A stretch of 64,000 nucleotides of DNA from Mycolicibacterium tusciae JS617 (GTDB lineage: Bacteria > Actinomycetota > Actinomycetes > Mycobacteriales > Mycobacteriaceae), in contig NZ_KI912270.1 of NCBI RefSeq assembly GCF_000243415.2, positions 2,852,001 to 2,916,000 on the forward strand, read 5' to 3'. Of this stretch, positions 16,944 to 25,934 are shown piece by piece. The notes beneath the pieces are model-generated. The model did no database searches. It was not told the origin of the DNA and saw nothing but the letters and a program-made list of their open reading frames with translations. The translations under genes were made by a program, and so were the position numbers. Position 1 is the first letter of the stretch. The number at the start of each line of letters is the position of its first letter.

Positions 16944-18647
16944 ATGACCGCCCCTTCCCCGCAGGCCCGAAAACCCGTCATTCTCTCCGTCGACGACGAC
17001 CCGGCCGTGTCGCGTGCCGTCGCCCGCGATCTCCGACGCCACTACGGCGAGAGATACCGCATCGTCCGTGCCGAGTCCGGTGCCGACGCCATCGAGACAC
17101 TCAAGGAACTCAAGCTGCGCGGTGACGCCGTCGCGGTCTTCGTCGCCGACTACCGGATGCCGCAGATGAGCGGCATCGAGTTTCTCGAGAAGGCGATGGA
17201 CTTCTTCCCGCTGGCGCGCCGCGTGCTGTTGACGGCATACGCGGACACCCACGCGGCGATCGACGCCATCAACGTCGTCGACCTAGACCATTACCTGCTC
17301 AAGCCGTGGGATCCGCCGGAGGAGAAGCTCTATCCGGTGATCGACGGCCTGCTCGAGGAGTGGCGCTCGGTCGGCGACCGAGCGATGCCCTACACCAAGG
17401 TCATCGGACACCCCTACAGCGAGCGCTCATGGGAGGTCCGGCAGTTCCTGGCCCGCAACGAGTACTCGTTCCGTGCCGTCAACGCCGAGGAACCCAAGGG
17501 CCGGCAGCTGCTCGAAGCCGCGGGGCTCGACGACAGCCGGCTGCCCGTCGTCATCACCGAGAAGGGCGAAACCCTCGTCGAGCCGACGGACGTCGAATTG
17601 GCCACGCTGCTCGGTCTGTCGACCAGCCCGCAGCTGGACATGTACGACCTCGCGGTCATCGGCGGCGGCCCCGCGGGCCTGGCCGCGGCGGTGTACGGCG
17701 CTTCGGAGGGCCTCAGGACCGTCCTCATCGAGAAGGCCACCACCGGCGGGCAGGCGGGCCGCAGTTCCAAGATCGAGAACTACCTTGGCTTTCCCACCGG
17801 CGTCTCGGGTGCCGAGCTCACCACGTCGGCACGCCGCCAAGCCGAACGTTTCGGCGCGGAGGTCATCACGACCCAGGAGGCGGGCCGGCTCGAGATCAAC
17901 GGGGTGGGTGCGGCGCACTCGATCCACCTCAACGACGACAACACCATCGGCGCGCGCGCCGTGATCCTGGCGACCGGGGTCGACTACCGCCACCTCCAGA
18001 TCACCGGGTGCTGGGACGATCCCGACGATCCGAACTGCAACTACATCGGCCGCGGGGTGTTCTACGGCGCATCGGTTTCGGACAACAGCGAGTGCGCCGG
18101 TGAAGACGTCTTCATCGTCGGTGGCGCCAACTCGGCGGGCCAGGCCGCGATGTATATGTCGCAGACGGCCAAATCTGTGACCATGCTGATCCGCGGTGCG
18201 TCGCTGGAGGCAGGCATGTCGCAGTACCTCGTCGACCGGATTCTCAAGACCCCGAACATCACGGTGCGAACCTGCACCGAAGTCATCAACACCGTCGCCC
18301 AAGACGACCATCTGTCGGGGCTGGTGCTGTTCGACAGGCGCACGGAAGAGACCGAGACCGTCACGTGCGACCGGATGTGCTGCTTCATCGGCGCGACGCC
18401 CCGCACCGACTGGCTCGAAGAAGCGGGAATAGCCCGCGACGATCACGGCTTTGTCCTATCCGGACCCGATTTGCGCGACAAGGTCGGCTGGACGCTGGAT
18501 CGTCCGCCGCACCATCTGGAAACAAGCGTGCCGGGTGTGTTTGTTGCAGGAGACGTGCGTTCGGAGTCCGCGAAGCGGGTTGCGGCCGCTGTCGGCGAAG
18601 GGTCGATGGCCGTGATGTTGGTGCACAGGTATTTGGCGGAAGCTTGA
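16944..18647 (+). CDS. response regulator fused to a thioredoxin-reductase-like FAD/NAD(P) oxidoreductase
   Basis: 567-aa cytosolic fusion. Residues ~10-130 are a receiver domain (ILSVDDDPAVSRAVARDL; phospho-acceptor Asp about 69 in VADYRMPQMSG; Lys in LLKPW). Residues ~150-225 look like a glutaredoxin fold (TKVIGHPYSERSWEVRQFL ... LPVVIT), but HPYS stands where redox CPYC would be. From ~235 there is a TrxR-like flavoprotein: FAD motif VIGGGPAGLAAA, NAD(P) motif VIVGGANSAGQAA-like (IVGGANSAGQAA, about 391), and C-terminal FVAGDVRSESAKRVAAAVGEGS. The TrxR active-site CATC is replaced by GASV (RGVFYGASVSDNSECAG), so it probably is not a true thioredoxin reductase. I chose ATG 16944; the open frame upstream to 16638 lacks family features. 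A histidine kinase follows 64 bp downstream. Confidence 0.88.
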   Translation: MTAPSPQARKPVILSVDDDPAVSRAVARDLRRHYGERYRIVRAESGADAIETLKELKLRGDAVAVFVADYRMPQMSGIEFLEKAMDFFPLARRVLLTAYADTHAAIDAINVVDLDHYLLKPWDPPEEKLYPVIDGLLEEWRSVGDRAMPYTKVIGHPYSERSWEVRQFLARNEYSFRAVNAEEPKGRQLLEAAGLDDSRLPVVITEKGETLVEPTDVELATLLGLSTSPQLDMYDLAVIGGGPAGLAAAVYGASEGLRTVLIEKATTGGQAGRSSKIENYLGFPTGVSGAELTTSARRQAERFGAEVITTQEAGRLEINGVGAAHSIHLNDDNTIGARAVILATGVDYRHLQITGCWDDPDDPNCNYIGRGVFYGASVSDNSECAGEDVFIVGGANSAGQAAMYMSQTAKSVTMLIRGASLEAGMSQYLVDRILKTPNITVRTCTEVINTVAQDDHLSGLVLFDRRTEETETVTCDRMCCFIGATPRTDWLEEAGIARDDHGFVLSGPDLRDKVGWTLDRPPHHLETSVPGVFVAGDVRSESAKRVAAAVGEGSMAVMLVHRYLAEA

Positions 18648-18691
18648 TTGCCGGCACCGCCGGCGGAAGCTCGATCGGCACCGCCGGCGGG
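18635..18691 (+). repeat. imperfect tandem repeat in the regulator-kinase spacer
   Basis: A 27-bp and a 24-bp unit lie head to tail (18635-18661 and 18662-18685), both of form GGCGGAAGCTYGAT...GGCACCGCC, followed by the start of a third unit. The first unit overlaps the stop codon of the fusion gene. Each unit contains the GCCGGCACCGCCGGC-type inverted repeat, so the spacer RNA can fold. It may be slippage duplication or a functional mRNA element between the coupled genes. Confidence 0.5.
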
Positions 18692-18711
18692 CCAAAGGAA
18701 GGAAGGCGCCG

Positions 18712-20217
18712 ATGAGCACGCAAAAAGAAGAGGAGTGCGTGCGCGACGAGCTGCGGACCCTGTTCCTGTTCGAGGACCTGTCCGACGACCAGCTCGACAT
18801 TCTGTGCGCCGCCGGCCACATCGAAACGTTCCCTGCGGGCTCCGTCGTTCAGGAAGGCGAACCGGCGACCTGCTTCTACGTGATGATCGACGGCGAGCTG
18901 ATCATGTCGAAGCGCTCCGGCGGCGTCGACATCCAGACCAACCGCACGTCTCAGCGCGGTGTGTACTTCGGCGCGTGGTCGGCCTACATCCCCGGTGAGG
19001 AGCAGGCCTACCAGGCCTCGGTACGGCTCACCAAGCCTGCGCGCTGCTTCGTGTTGGACTCCAACAAGTTCGCCGACTTCATGCGGACCCAATTCCCCAT
19101 GGCCGTCCATCTGCTCGAGGGCCACCTCGTCGGCGGACGTCGACAGACCCAGATCATCGGTCAGCGCGAGAAGCTGCTCGCCCTCGGAACCATCACCGCC
19201 GGCCTGACCCATCAGCTCAACAACCCGGCTGCGGCCACGGCTCGTGCGGTGGCCGACCTGCGCGAGGGCGTCGGCCACATGCGGCACAAGCTCGCGATGC
19301 TGGCCGAGGCCAAGTTCACCCCGGAGGCCCTGCGCGTCCTGGTGAACATTCAGGACGAGGTCGCCGAGCAGGTCGCCAAGACCCGCGATCACGAACTGAC
19401 CGCACTCGAGGCCTCCGATCGCGAAGATCAGATCGGCGACTGGTTGGAAGACCACGGCATCGCCGGCGCCTGGGACTACGCGCCGACGTTCGTGGATGCG
19501 GGCCTGGACACCGACTGGCTCGAGCGGGTTTCGGCGTTGGTCGACGATGTCGACAAGACCGCGTCGTTGCAGGGCGCGATCGGGTGGCTGAAGTACACGA
19601 TCGACAACGAGCTGCGAATGAACGAGATTGCCGAAGCCTCCAAGCGCGTCTCAGCACTGCTCGCCGGCGCGAAGCAGTACTCGCAGATGGACAGGGGCTC
19701 CTACGGCAGCGCCGACGTCCACGAATTACTACGGAGCACGCTGATGATGTTCGGCGACAAGATCGGTATGGCGGGCAAGGGCAAGCCCGTCACCCTGGTC
19801 AAGGAAATGGACAAGTCGCTGCCCCAATTGCAGTGCTATCCAGGGGATCTCAATCAGGTGTGGACCAACATCATCGAAAACGCCATTCAGGCGATGGACG
19901 GGCACGGCACCCTGACCATCCGGACGACACGTGAGAACGACGAGATGGTTCGCGTCGAAATCTGCGACGACGGCCCCGGAATCCCCGAGGACATCATCGG
20001 CCGCATCTTCACCCCCTTCTTCACCACCAAGCCGTTCGGCGAGGGCACCGGCCTCGGGCTGGACCTGGCCTGGCGCATCGTCGTCGAGAAGCATGGCGGA
20101 AACATGGCGGTGCAGTCCGAACCGGGCGACACCCGGTTCATCGTGTGCCTGCCACTGGTGGCGCCCGCTCCGATCACGCCAACTCCCGGCGAGCTTTCGG
20201 CCGCGGGTACCGAATAG
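18712..20217 (+). CDS. cyclic-nucleotide-binding-domain histidine kinase
   Basis: Soluble sensor kinase, 501 aa, with no membrane segment. Residues ~15-135 form a cNMP-binding-like domain (LFLFEDLSDDQLDIL, FPAGSVVQEGEPATCFYVMIDGEL). Phospho-acceptor His about 166 lies in GLTHQLNNPAAA. Between it and the ATPase domain are ~200 helical residues, far longer than a simple dimerisation hairpin. The HATPase boxes are complete: N box NIIENAIQAM (about 386), G1 DDGPGIP (about 420), F FTPFFTTKP, and G2 GEGTGLGLDLA (about 443). Ribosome site AAGGAAGGAAGG precedes ATG 18712. Adjacent, same-strand placement makes the receiver-flavoprotein fusion its likely phosphorylation partner. The cNMP-like pocket may bind cAMP/cGMP or only provide structure. 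Confidence 0.9.
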   Translation: MSTQKEEECVRDELRTLFLFEDLSDDQLDILCAAGHIETFPAGSVVQEGEPATCFYVMIDGELIMSKRSGGVDIQTNRTSQRGVYFGAWSAYIPGEEQAYQASVRLTKPARCFVLDSNKFADFMRTQFPMAVHLLEGHLVGGRRQTQIIGQREKLLALGTITAGLTHQLNNPAAATARAVADLREGVGHMRHKLAMLAEAKFTPEALRVLVNIQDEVAEQVAKTRDHELTALEASDREDQIGDWLEDHGIAGAWDYAPTFVDAGLDTDWLERVSALVDDVDKTASLQGAIGWLKYTIDNELRMNEIAEASKRVSALLAGAKQYSQMDRGSYGSADVHELLRSTLMMFGDKIGMAGKGKPVTLVKEMDKSLPQLQCYPGDLNQVWTNIIENAIQAMDGHGTLTIRTTRENDEMVRVEICDDGPGIPEDIIGRIFTPFFTTKPFGEGTGLGLDLAWRIVVEKHGGNMAVQSEPGDTRFIVCLPLVAPAPITPTPGELSAAGTE

Positions 20218-20275
20218 TTCTACTCACCGCGCGCCGAACGGAATAGGCAATCACCACCGAAGGGTTGGATCAACC

Positions 20276-21121
20276 ATGACCAAGCCTCATCTCGGCAAGT
20301 TCGGCGTATTCGGCCACTATTCGGGGTGGCAGCAGCTCTCCCCGCAGCAGCTCAAGGACATCGAGGGCCTCGGGTACGGCGCGATCTGGGCCGGTGGCTC
20401 ACCGCCCGCCGAGCTCGACTGGGTCGACCCCATCCTCGGCGCCACCGAGTCGCTGAAACTCGCGACCGGCATCGTCAACATCTGGACCGCTGCGGCCGGC
20501 CCTGTCTCGGAATCCTTCCATCGCATCGAGAAGGCCTACCCCGGGCGCTTTCTGCTCGGCATCGGCGTCGGCCATCCCGAGGCACACCAGGAGTACAAGA
20601 AGCCCTACGACGCCCTGGCCGACTACCTCGACAAGCTCGACGAGTACGGCGTTCCGAAGGAGCGCCGGGTGGTGGCCGCGCTGGGACCGCAGGTGCTCAA
20701 GCTGTCGGCCCGCCGCAGCGCGGGCGCGCATCCCTACCTGACCACGCCCGAGCACACCGCACAGGCACGCGAGCTCGTCGGTCCCGACGCGTTCATCGCC
20801 CCCGAGCACAAGGTGGTGCTGACCACGGATGCAGAGGCGGCGCGCGCCGTCGGCCGCAAGGCGCTCGAGATCTACCTGAATCTGGCGAACTACCTGAACA
20901 ACTGGAAGCGCCTTGGCTTCACCGACGACGATGTCGCCAAGCCGGGCAGCGACCGCCTCGTCGACTCGGTCGTGGCGTACGGAACCCCCGACGCCATCGC
21001 GGCACGACTCACCGAGCATCTCAGCGCCGGCGCCGATCATGTTCCGGTTCAGGTGCTGACGGGTACAGACAAGCTCGTGCCCGCGCTCACCGAGCTGGCG
21101 GGCCCGCTAGGACTCCAGTGA
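20276..21121 (+). CDS. LLM-class (F420-type) oxidoreductase, first of a tandem pair
   Basis: 281-aa luciferase-like monooxygenase family protein, TIM-barrel, likely using deazaflavin F420 in a mycobacterium. Visible features: GYGAIWAGGSP, ATGIVNIWTA, YPGRFLLGIGVGHPE and the C-terminal GADHVPVQVL. ATG 20276 gives the usual N-terminus; the upstream extension of the frame overlaps the kinase gene. It is about 65% identical by eye to the next gene, so the two arose by tandem duplication. M. tuberculosis has a single homologue (Rv3463) next to infA. The substrate is unknown; placement behind the redox two-component genes hints at a shared redox theme but does not prove an operon (58-bp gap). Confidence 0.9.
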   Translation: MTKPHLGKFGVFGHYSGWQQLSPQQLKDIEGLGYGAIWAGGSPPAELDWVDPILGATESLKLATGIVNIWTAAAGPVSESFHRIEKAYPGRFLLGIGVGHPEAHQEYKKPYDALADYLDKLDEYGVPKERRVVAALGPQVLKLSARRSAGAHPYLTTPEHTAQARELVGPDAFIAPEHKVVLTTDAEAARAVGRKALEIYLNLANYLNNWKRLGFTDDDVAKPGSDRLVDSVVAYGTPDAIAARLTEHLSAGADHVPVQVLTGTDKLVPALTELAGPLGLQ

Positions 21122-21131
21122 AGGGGAACAC

Positions 21132-21974
21132 ATGACTGAGCTCAAACCCGATCTCGGCCGTTTCGGGGTGTGGACGTTCGGCACGCCCAAGCCCGAGCAG
21201 GCCACTGAGATCGAGCGGCTGGGCTACGGCGCGCTCTGGATCGGCGGCTCACCGGCGGGCGATCTCGAATACGTCGAACCGCTGCTGGACGCCACCGAGT
21301 CACTTCAGGTGGCCACCGGCATCATCAACGTGTGGACGGCCCCGGCCGAGCAGGTCGGCGAGGCATATCACCGCATCGAGGACAAGTACCCCGGCCGGTT
21401 CCTGCTCGGCATCGGTATCGGTCACCCGGAACACACCGATGAGTACCGCAAGCCCTATGACGTGCTCGTCGAATACCTCGACGTGCTCGATAGCAAGAAG
21501 GTGCCGACGAGCCGACGAGTCATCGCGGCACTCGGGCCGAAGGTGCTCAAGCTCGCAGCGCAGCGCAGCGCAGGCGCGCACCCCTACCTCACCACCCCGC
21601 AGCACACCGGAGAGGCGCGAAACATTCTGGGGCCGACGGTGTTTCTCGCTCCCGAACACAAAGTGGTGCTGGCGCGCGACGCGGAAGCGTCACGGAAAAT
21701 CGGCCGCGACACCGTCGATTTCTATCTCAACCTCTCCAACTACCTGAACAACTGGAAGCGGCTGGGGTTCACCGACGACGACATCGCCAAGCCCGGCAGT
21801 GATCGCCTGATCGACGCGGTCGTCGCCCATGGCACCCCCGATGACATCGCCAAGCAGCTCAACGAGCACCTCGAAGCCGGAGCCGATCACGTCGCGATCC
21901 AGGTGCTCGGCGGCTGGGACAACCTGCTTCCGACGTTGGAAGAACTGGCGGGCCCGCTCGGGCTCAAGGGCTGA
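21132..21974 (+). CDS. LLM-class (F420-type) oxidoreductase, second of a tandem pair
   Basis: 280-aa paralogue of the preceding gene, 10 bp downstream and clearly co-transcribed (ribosome site AAGGGG before ATG 21132). The same landmarks occur: GYGALWIGGSP, ATGIINVWTAP, YPGRFLLGIGIGHPE, SNYLNNWKRLGFTDDD. Differences cluster in the 'LDSKKVPTSRR' region and the C-terminus. Two intact adjacent copies with retained core motifs suggest different substrates or a heteromeric enzyme. The cofactor assignment (F420H2) is inferred from the family. Confidence 0.9.
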   Translation: MTELKPDLGRFGVWTFGTPKPEQATEIERLGYGALWIGGSPAGDLEYVEPLLDATESLQVATGIINVWTAPAEQVGEAYHRIEDKYPGRFLLGIGIGHPEHTDEYRKPYDVLVEYLDVLDSKKVPTSRRVIAALGPKVLKLAAQRSAGAHPYLTTPQHTGEARNILGPTVFLAPEHKVVLARDAEASRKIGRDTVDFYLNLSNYLNNWKRLGFTDDDIAKPGSDRLIDAVVAHGTPDDIAKQLNEHLEAGADHVAIQVLGGWDNLLPTLEELAGPLGLKG

Positions 21975-21982
21975 CGCGATTG

Positions 21983-22012
21983 TTGACCGATTCGTAGGCA
22001 TTCGCTTACGAT
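21983..22012 (+). promoter_or_regulatory. strong sigmaA-type promoter for a leaderless transcript
   Basis: TTGACC (21983-21988), an 18-bp spacer, and TACGAT (22007-22012) match the vegetative consensus well. The expected start point is about 22019, exactly the G of the GTG start codon of the next gene. There is no Shine-Dalgarno sequence in the gap. This is the clearest leaderless promoter in the window. Confidence 0.7.
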
Positions 22013-22018
22013 CTACAC

Positions 22019-22645
22019 GTGAATACGAATACGGCTACCCTCCCCCTCCATCGCACCGCGGTACTGGCGTCTGTTGACGTGGTCAATGCCGTCACACGCG
22101 ACGATCTCGCCCGGCCGACGCCCTGTGCCGGGTGGGATCTGGCAGCACTGCTCGCGCACATGACCGTCCAGCACCGCGGCTTCGCGGCAGCGGCCCGCGG
22201 CGGGACCGACCTCGATGTGTGGGACGTCGCGACCGTCGCCGATGCGGTCGCCTCCGACCCCGCCGGCACCTATTCGGCGGCCGCGGACGACGTGCTCGAT
22301 GCGTTCGAGGCCGACGGTGTGCTCGACGCGACTTTCGCGCTCCCCGAATTCGGTCCCGACGCAACATTTCCCGGAGCGATGGCCATCGGTTTTCACTTCG
22401 TCGACTACGTGGTGCACGGCTGGGACGTCGCGCGCAGCATCGGCGCCGCATTCGAGCCGCCGCACGACGTCATCGAGGCCGTGCTGCCGATCGCATTCGC
22501 CGTACCCGACGGCGAATTCCGTACCGAGGAGGGCAGCCCGTTCCGTCGTGCCGTCGCGGTCGACGACGATGCGCGCAGCATGGACCGGATACTCGCCCAT
22601 CTCGGCCGCTCACCGGCCTGGACGTCACTGTCGATTCAACGCTGA
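22019..22645 (+). CDS. TIGR03086-type DinB/maleylpyruvate-isomerase-fold protein
   Basis: 208-aa protein of the DinB-like four-helix family, annotated elsewhere as TIGR03086 metal-binding proteins or mycothiol-dependent isomerase N-terminal domain. Typical features: RPTPCAGWDLAALLAHM near residues 30-48 and AIGFHFVDYVVHGWDVARSIG around 120-140, which supply the metal-ligand histidines. Members use mycothiol or metal in poorly defined reactions; no substrate can be inferred. It starts with GTG 22019 immediately at a predicted transcription start. It is separated by 76 bp from rmlB and appears to have its own promoter. Confidence 0.82.
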   Translation: MNTNTATLPLHRTAVLASVDVVNAVTRDDLARPTPCAGWDLAALLAHMTVQHRGFAAAARGGTDLDVWDVATVADAVASDPAGTYSAAADDVLDAFEADGVLDATFALPEFGPDATFPGAMAIGFHFVDYVVHGWDVARSIGAAFEPPHDVIEAVLPIAFAVPDGEFRTEEGSPFRRAVAVDDDARSMDRILAHLGRSPAWTSLSIQR

Positions 22646-22709
22646 TTTCAGCTCCGGTCCCAGCTCCCCATATGGGAGCCCGGATGACTGCTGCCATGTG
22701 AGCGCTGGT

Positions 22710-24310
<1,601 letters not shown>

Positions 24311-24352
24311 CGCAGCCTTCTCCACCCGCCCTTGCGCAGGCGATCGGGCCAT

Positions 24353-24377
24353 TACTAGGATATCCAAGTATCTAGTA
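24353..24377 (+). promoter_or_regulatory. imperfect palindrome and -10-like element upstream of mmsA
   Basis: TACTAGGATA / TATC-TAGTA forms an imperfect inverted repeat around TCCAAG, 14 bp before mmsA. It contains TAGGAT, a possible -10, so a repressor bound here would block transcription. The ribosome site GAGGA follows. The regulator is unknown; no divergent regulator gene is adjacent. Confidence 0.4.
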
Positions 24378-24390
24378 GCGAGGAACGAAC

Positions 24391-25908
24391 ATGACCACAC
24401 AGATTTCGCATTTCATCGACGGCAAGCGCGTGGCCGGGCAATCCACTCGGACGGCCGATGTCATGAATCCCAGCACCGGCGAGGTGCAGGCCAAGGTGCC
24501 GATGGCTTCGCGGGCCGATGTCGACGCCGCCGTCGCCGGAGCCGCCGAGGCGCAAAAGGGGTGGGCGGCGTGGAACCCTCAGCGTCGCGCCCGCGTGATG
24601 ATGAAGTTCATCGAGCTGGTCAACCAGAACGTCGACGAGTTGGCCGAACTCCTCTCCCTCGAACACGGCAAGACCGTCCCCGACTCCAAAGGCGACATCC
24701 AGCGCGGCATCGAGGTGATCGAGTTCGCGATCGGCATCCCGCATCTGATCAAGGGTGAGTACACCGAGGGCGCGGGCACCGGCATCGACGTCTACTCGCT
24801 GCGTCAGCCGCTCGGCGTGGTCGCCGGCATCACCCCGTTCAACTTCCCCGCGATGATCCCGCTGTGGAAGGCCGGTCCCGCGCTCGCGTGCGGCAACGCG
24901 TTCATCCTCAAGCCCAGCGAGCGTGACCCGTCGGTGCCTGTCCGGTTGGCCGAATTGTTCCTCGAGGCCGGCCTGCCGCCGGGCGTGTTCCAGGTGGTGC
25001 ACGGCGACAAGGAAGCCGTCGACGCGATCCTCGAGCACCCCGAAATCAAGGCCGTCGGCTTCGTCGGCAGCTCCGATATCGCGCAGTACATCTACTCCAA
25101 TGCGGCCGCCAACGGGAAGCGTGCGCAGTGCTTCGGCGGCGCCAAGAACCACATGATCGTGATGCCCGACGCCGATATGGACAACGCTGTCGACGCGCTG
25201 ATCGGCGCGGGTTACGGCAGCGCGGGCGAGCGTTGCATGGCGATCAGTGTCGCGGTGCCCGTCGGCGAGCAGACCGCAGACCGGCTACGCGCCAGGCTGG
25301 TCGAGCGCGTCAACGAATTGCGCGTCGGCCACAGCCTCGACCCGAAGGCCGACTACGGCCCGCTGGTCACCGAGGCCGCGCTGGCCCGGGTCAAGGACTA
25401 CATCCAGCAGGGCGTGGACGCAGGCGCCGAGGCCGTCGTCGACGGCCGTGAACGCGCCAGCGACGAACTGACCTTCGACGAAGCCGACCTGTCGAAGGGT
25501 TACTTCATCGGCCCGACACTGTTCGACCACGTCACCCCCGACATGTCGATATACACCGACGAGATCTTCGGCCCGGTGCTGTGCATCGTGCGCGCCAACG
25601 ATTACGAAGAGGCACTCGCGCTGCCATCCGAGCACGAATACGGCAACGGCGTGGCGATCTTCACCCGCGACGGCGACACTGCGCGCGACTTCGTATCCCG
25701 GGTGCAGGTCGGGATGGTCGGCGTGAACGTGCCGATCCCGGTCCCCGTGGCCTACCACAGCTTCGGCGGCTGGAAGCGCTCTGGCTTCGGCGATCTGAAT
25801 CAGCACGGACCCTCGTCGATCATCTTCTACACGAAGACCAAGACGGTGACGCAGCGTTGGCCCGCGGGCAGCCACGGTGCCGAGTTCGTCATCCCGACCA
25901 TGAAGTAG
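24391..25908 (+). CDS. mmsA: CoA-acylating methylmalonate-semialdehyde dehydrogenase
   Basis: Converts (methyl)malonate semialdehyde plus CoA and NAD+ to propionyl-CoA/acetyl-CoA; last step of valine degradation and important for propionate and inositol metabolism. 505 aa, ALDH superfamily. NAD-binding segments GITPFNFPAMIPLW and FVGSSDIAQYIY precede the nucleophile Cys about 282 in GERCMAISVAV, with the C-terminal SGFGDLNQHGPSS. It heads a three-enzyme operon with an acyl-CoA dehydrogenase and 3-hydroxyisobutyrate dehydrogenase, the valine catabolic set (Rv0753c-Rv0751c in M. tuberculosis, there located elsewhere). Start ATG has GAGGA six bases upstream. Confidence 0.95.
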   Translation: MTTQISHFIDGKRVAGQSTRTADVMNPSTGEVQAKVPMASRADVDAAVAGAAEAQKGWAAWNPQRRARVMMKFIELVNQNVDELAELLSLEHGKTVPDSKGDIQRGIEVIEFAIGIPHLIKGEYTEGAGTGIDVYSLRQPLGVVAGITPFNFPAMIPLWKAGPALACGNAFILKPSERDPSVPVRLAELFLEAGLPPGVFQVVHGDKEAVDAILEHPEIKAVGFVGSSDIAQYIYSNAAANGKRAQCFGGAKNHMIVMPDADMDNAVDALIGAGYGSAGERCMAISVAVPVGEQTADRLRARLVERVNELRVGHSLDPKADYGPLVTEAALARVKDYIQQGVDAGAEAVVDGRERASDELTFDEADLSKGYFIGPTLFDHVTPDMSIYTDEIFGPVLCIVRANDYEEALALPSEHEYGNGVAIFTRDGDTARDFVSRVQVGMVGVNVPIPVPVAYHSFGGWKRSGFGDLNQHGPSSIIFYTKTKTVTQRWPAGSHGAEFVIPTMK

Positions 25909-25934
25909 GCCGCAGGCCTACAGAAAGCGCTGTG

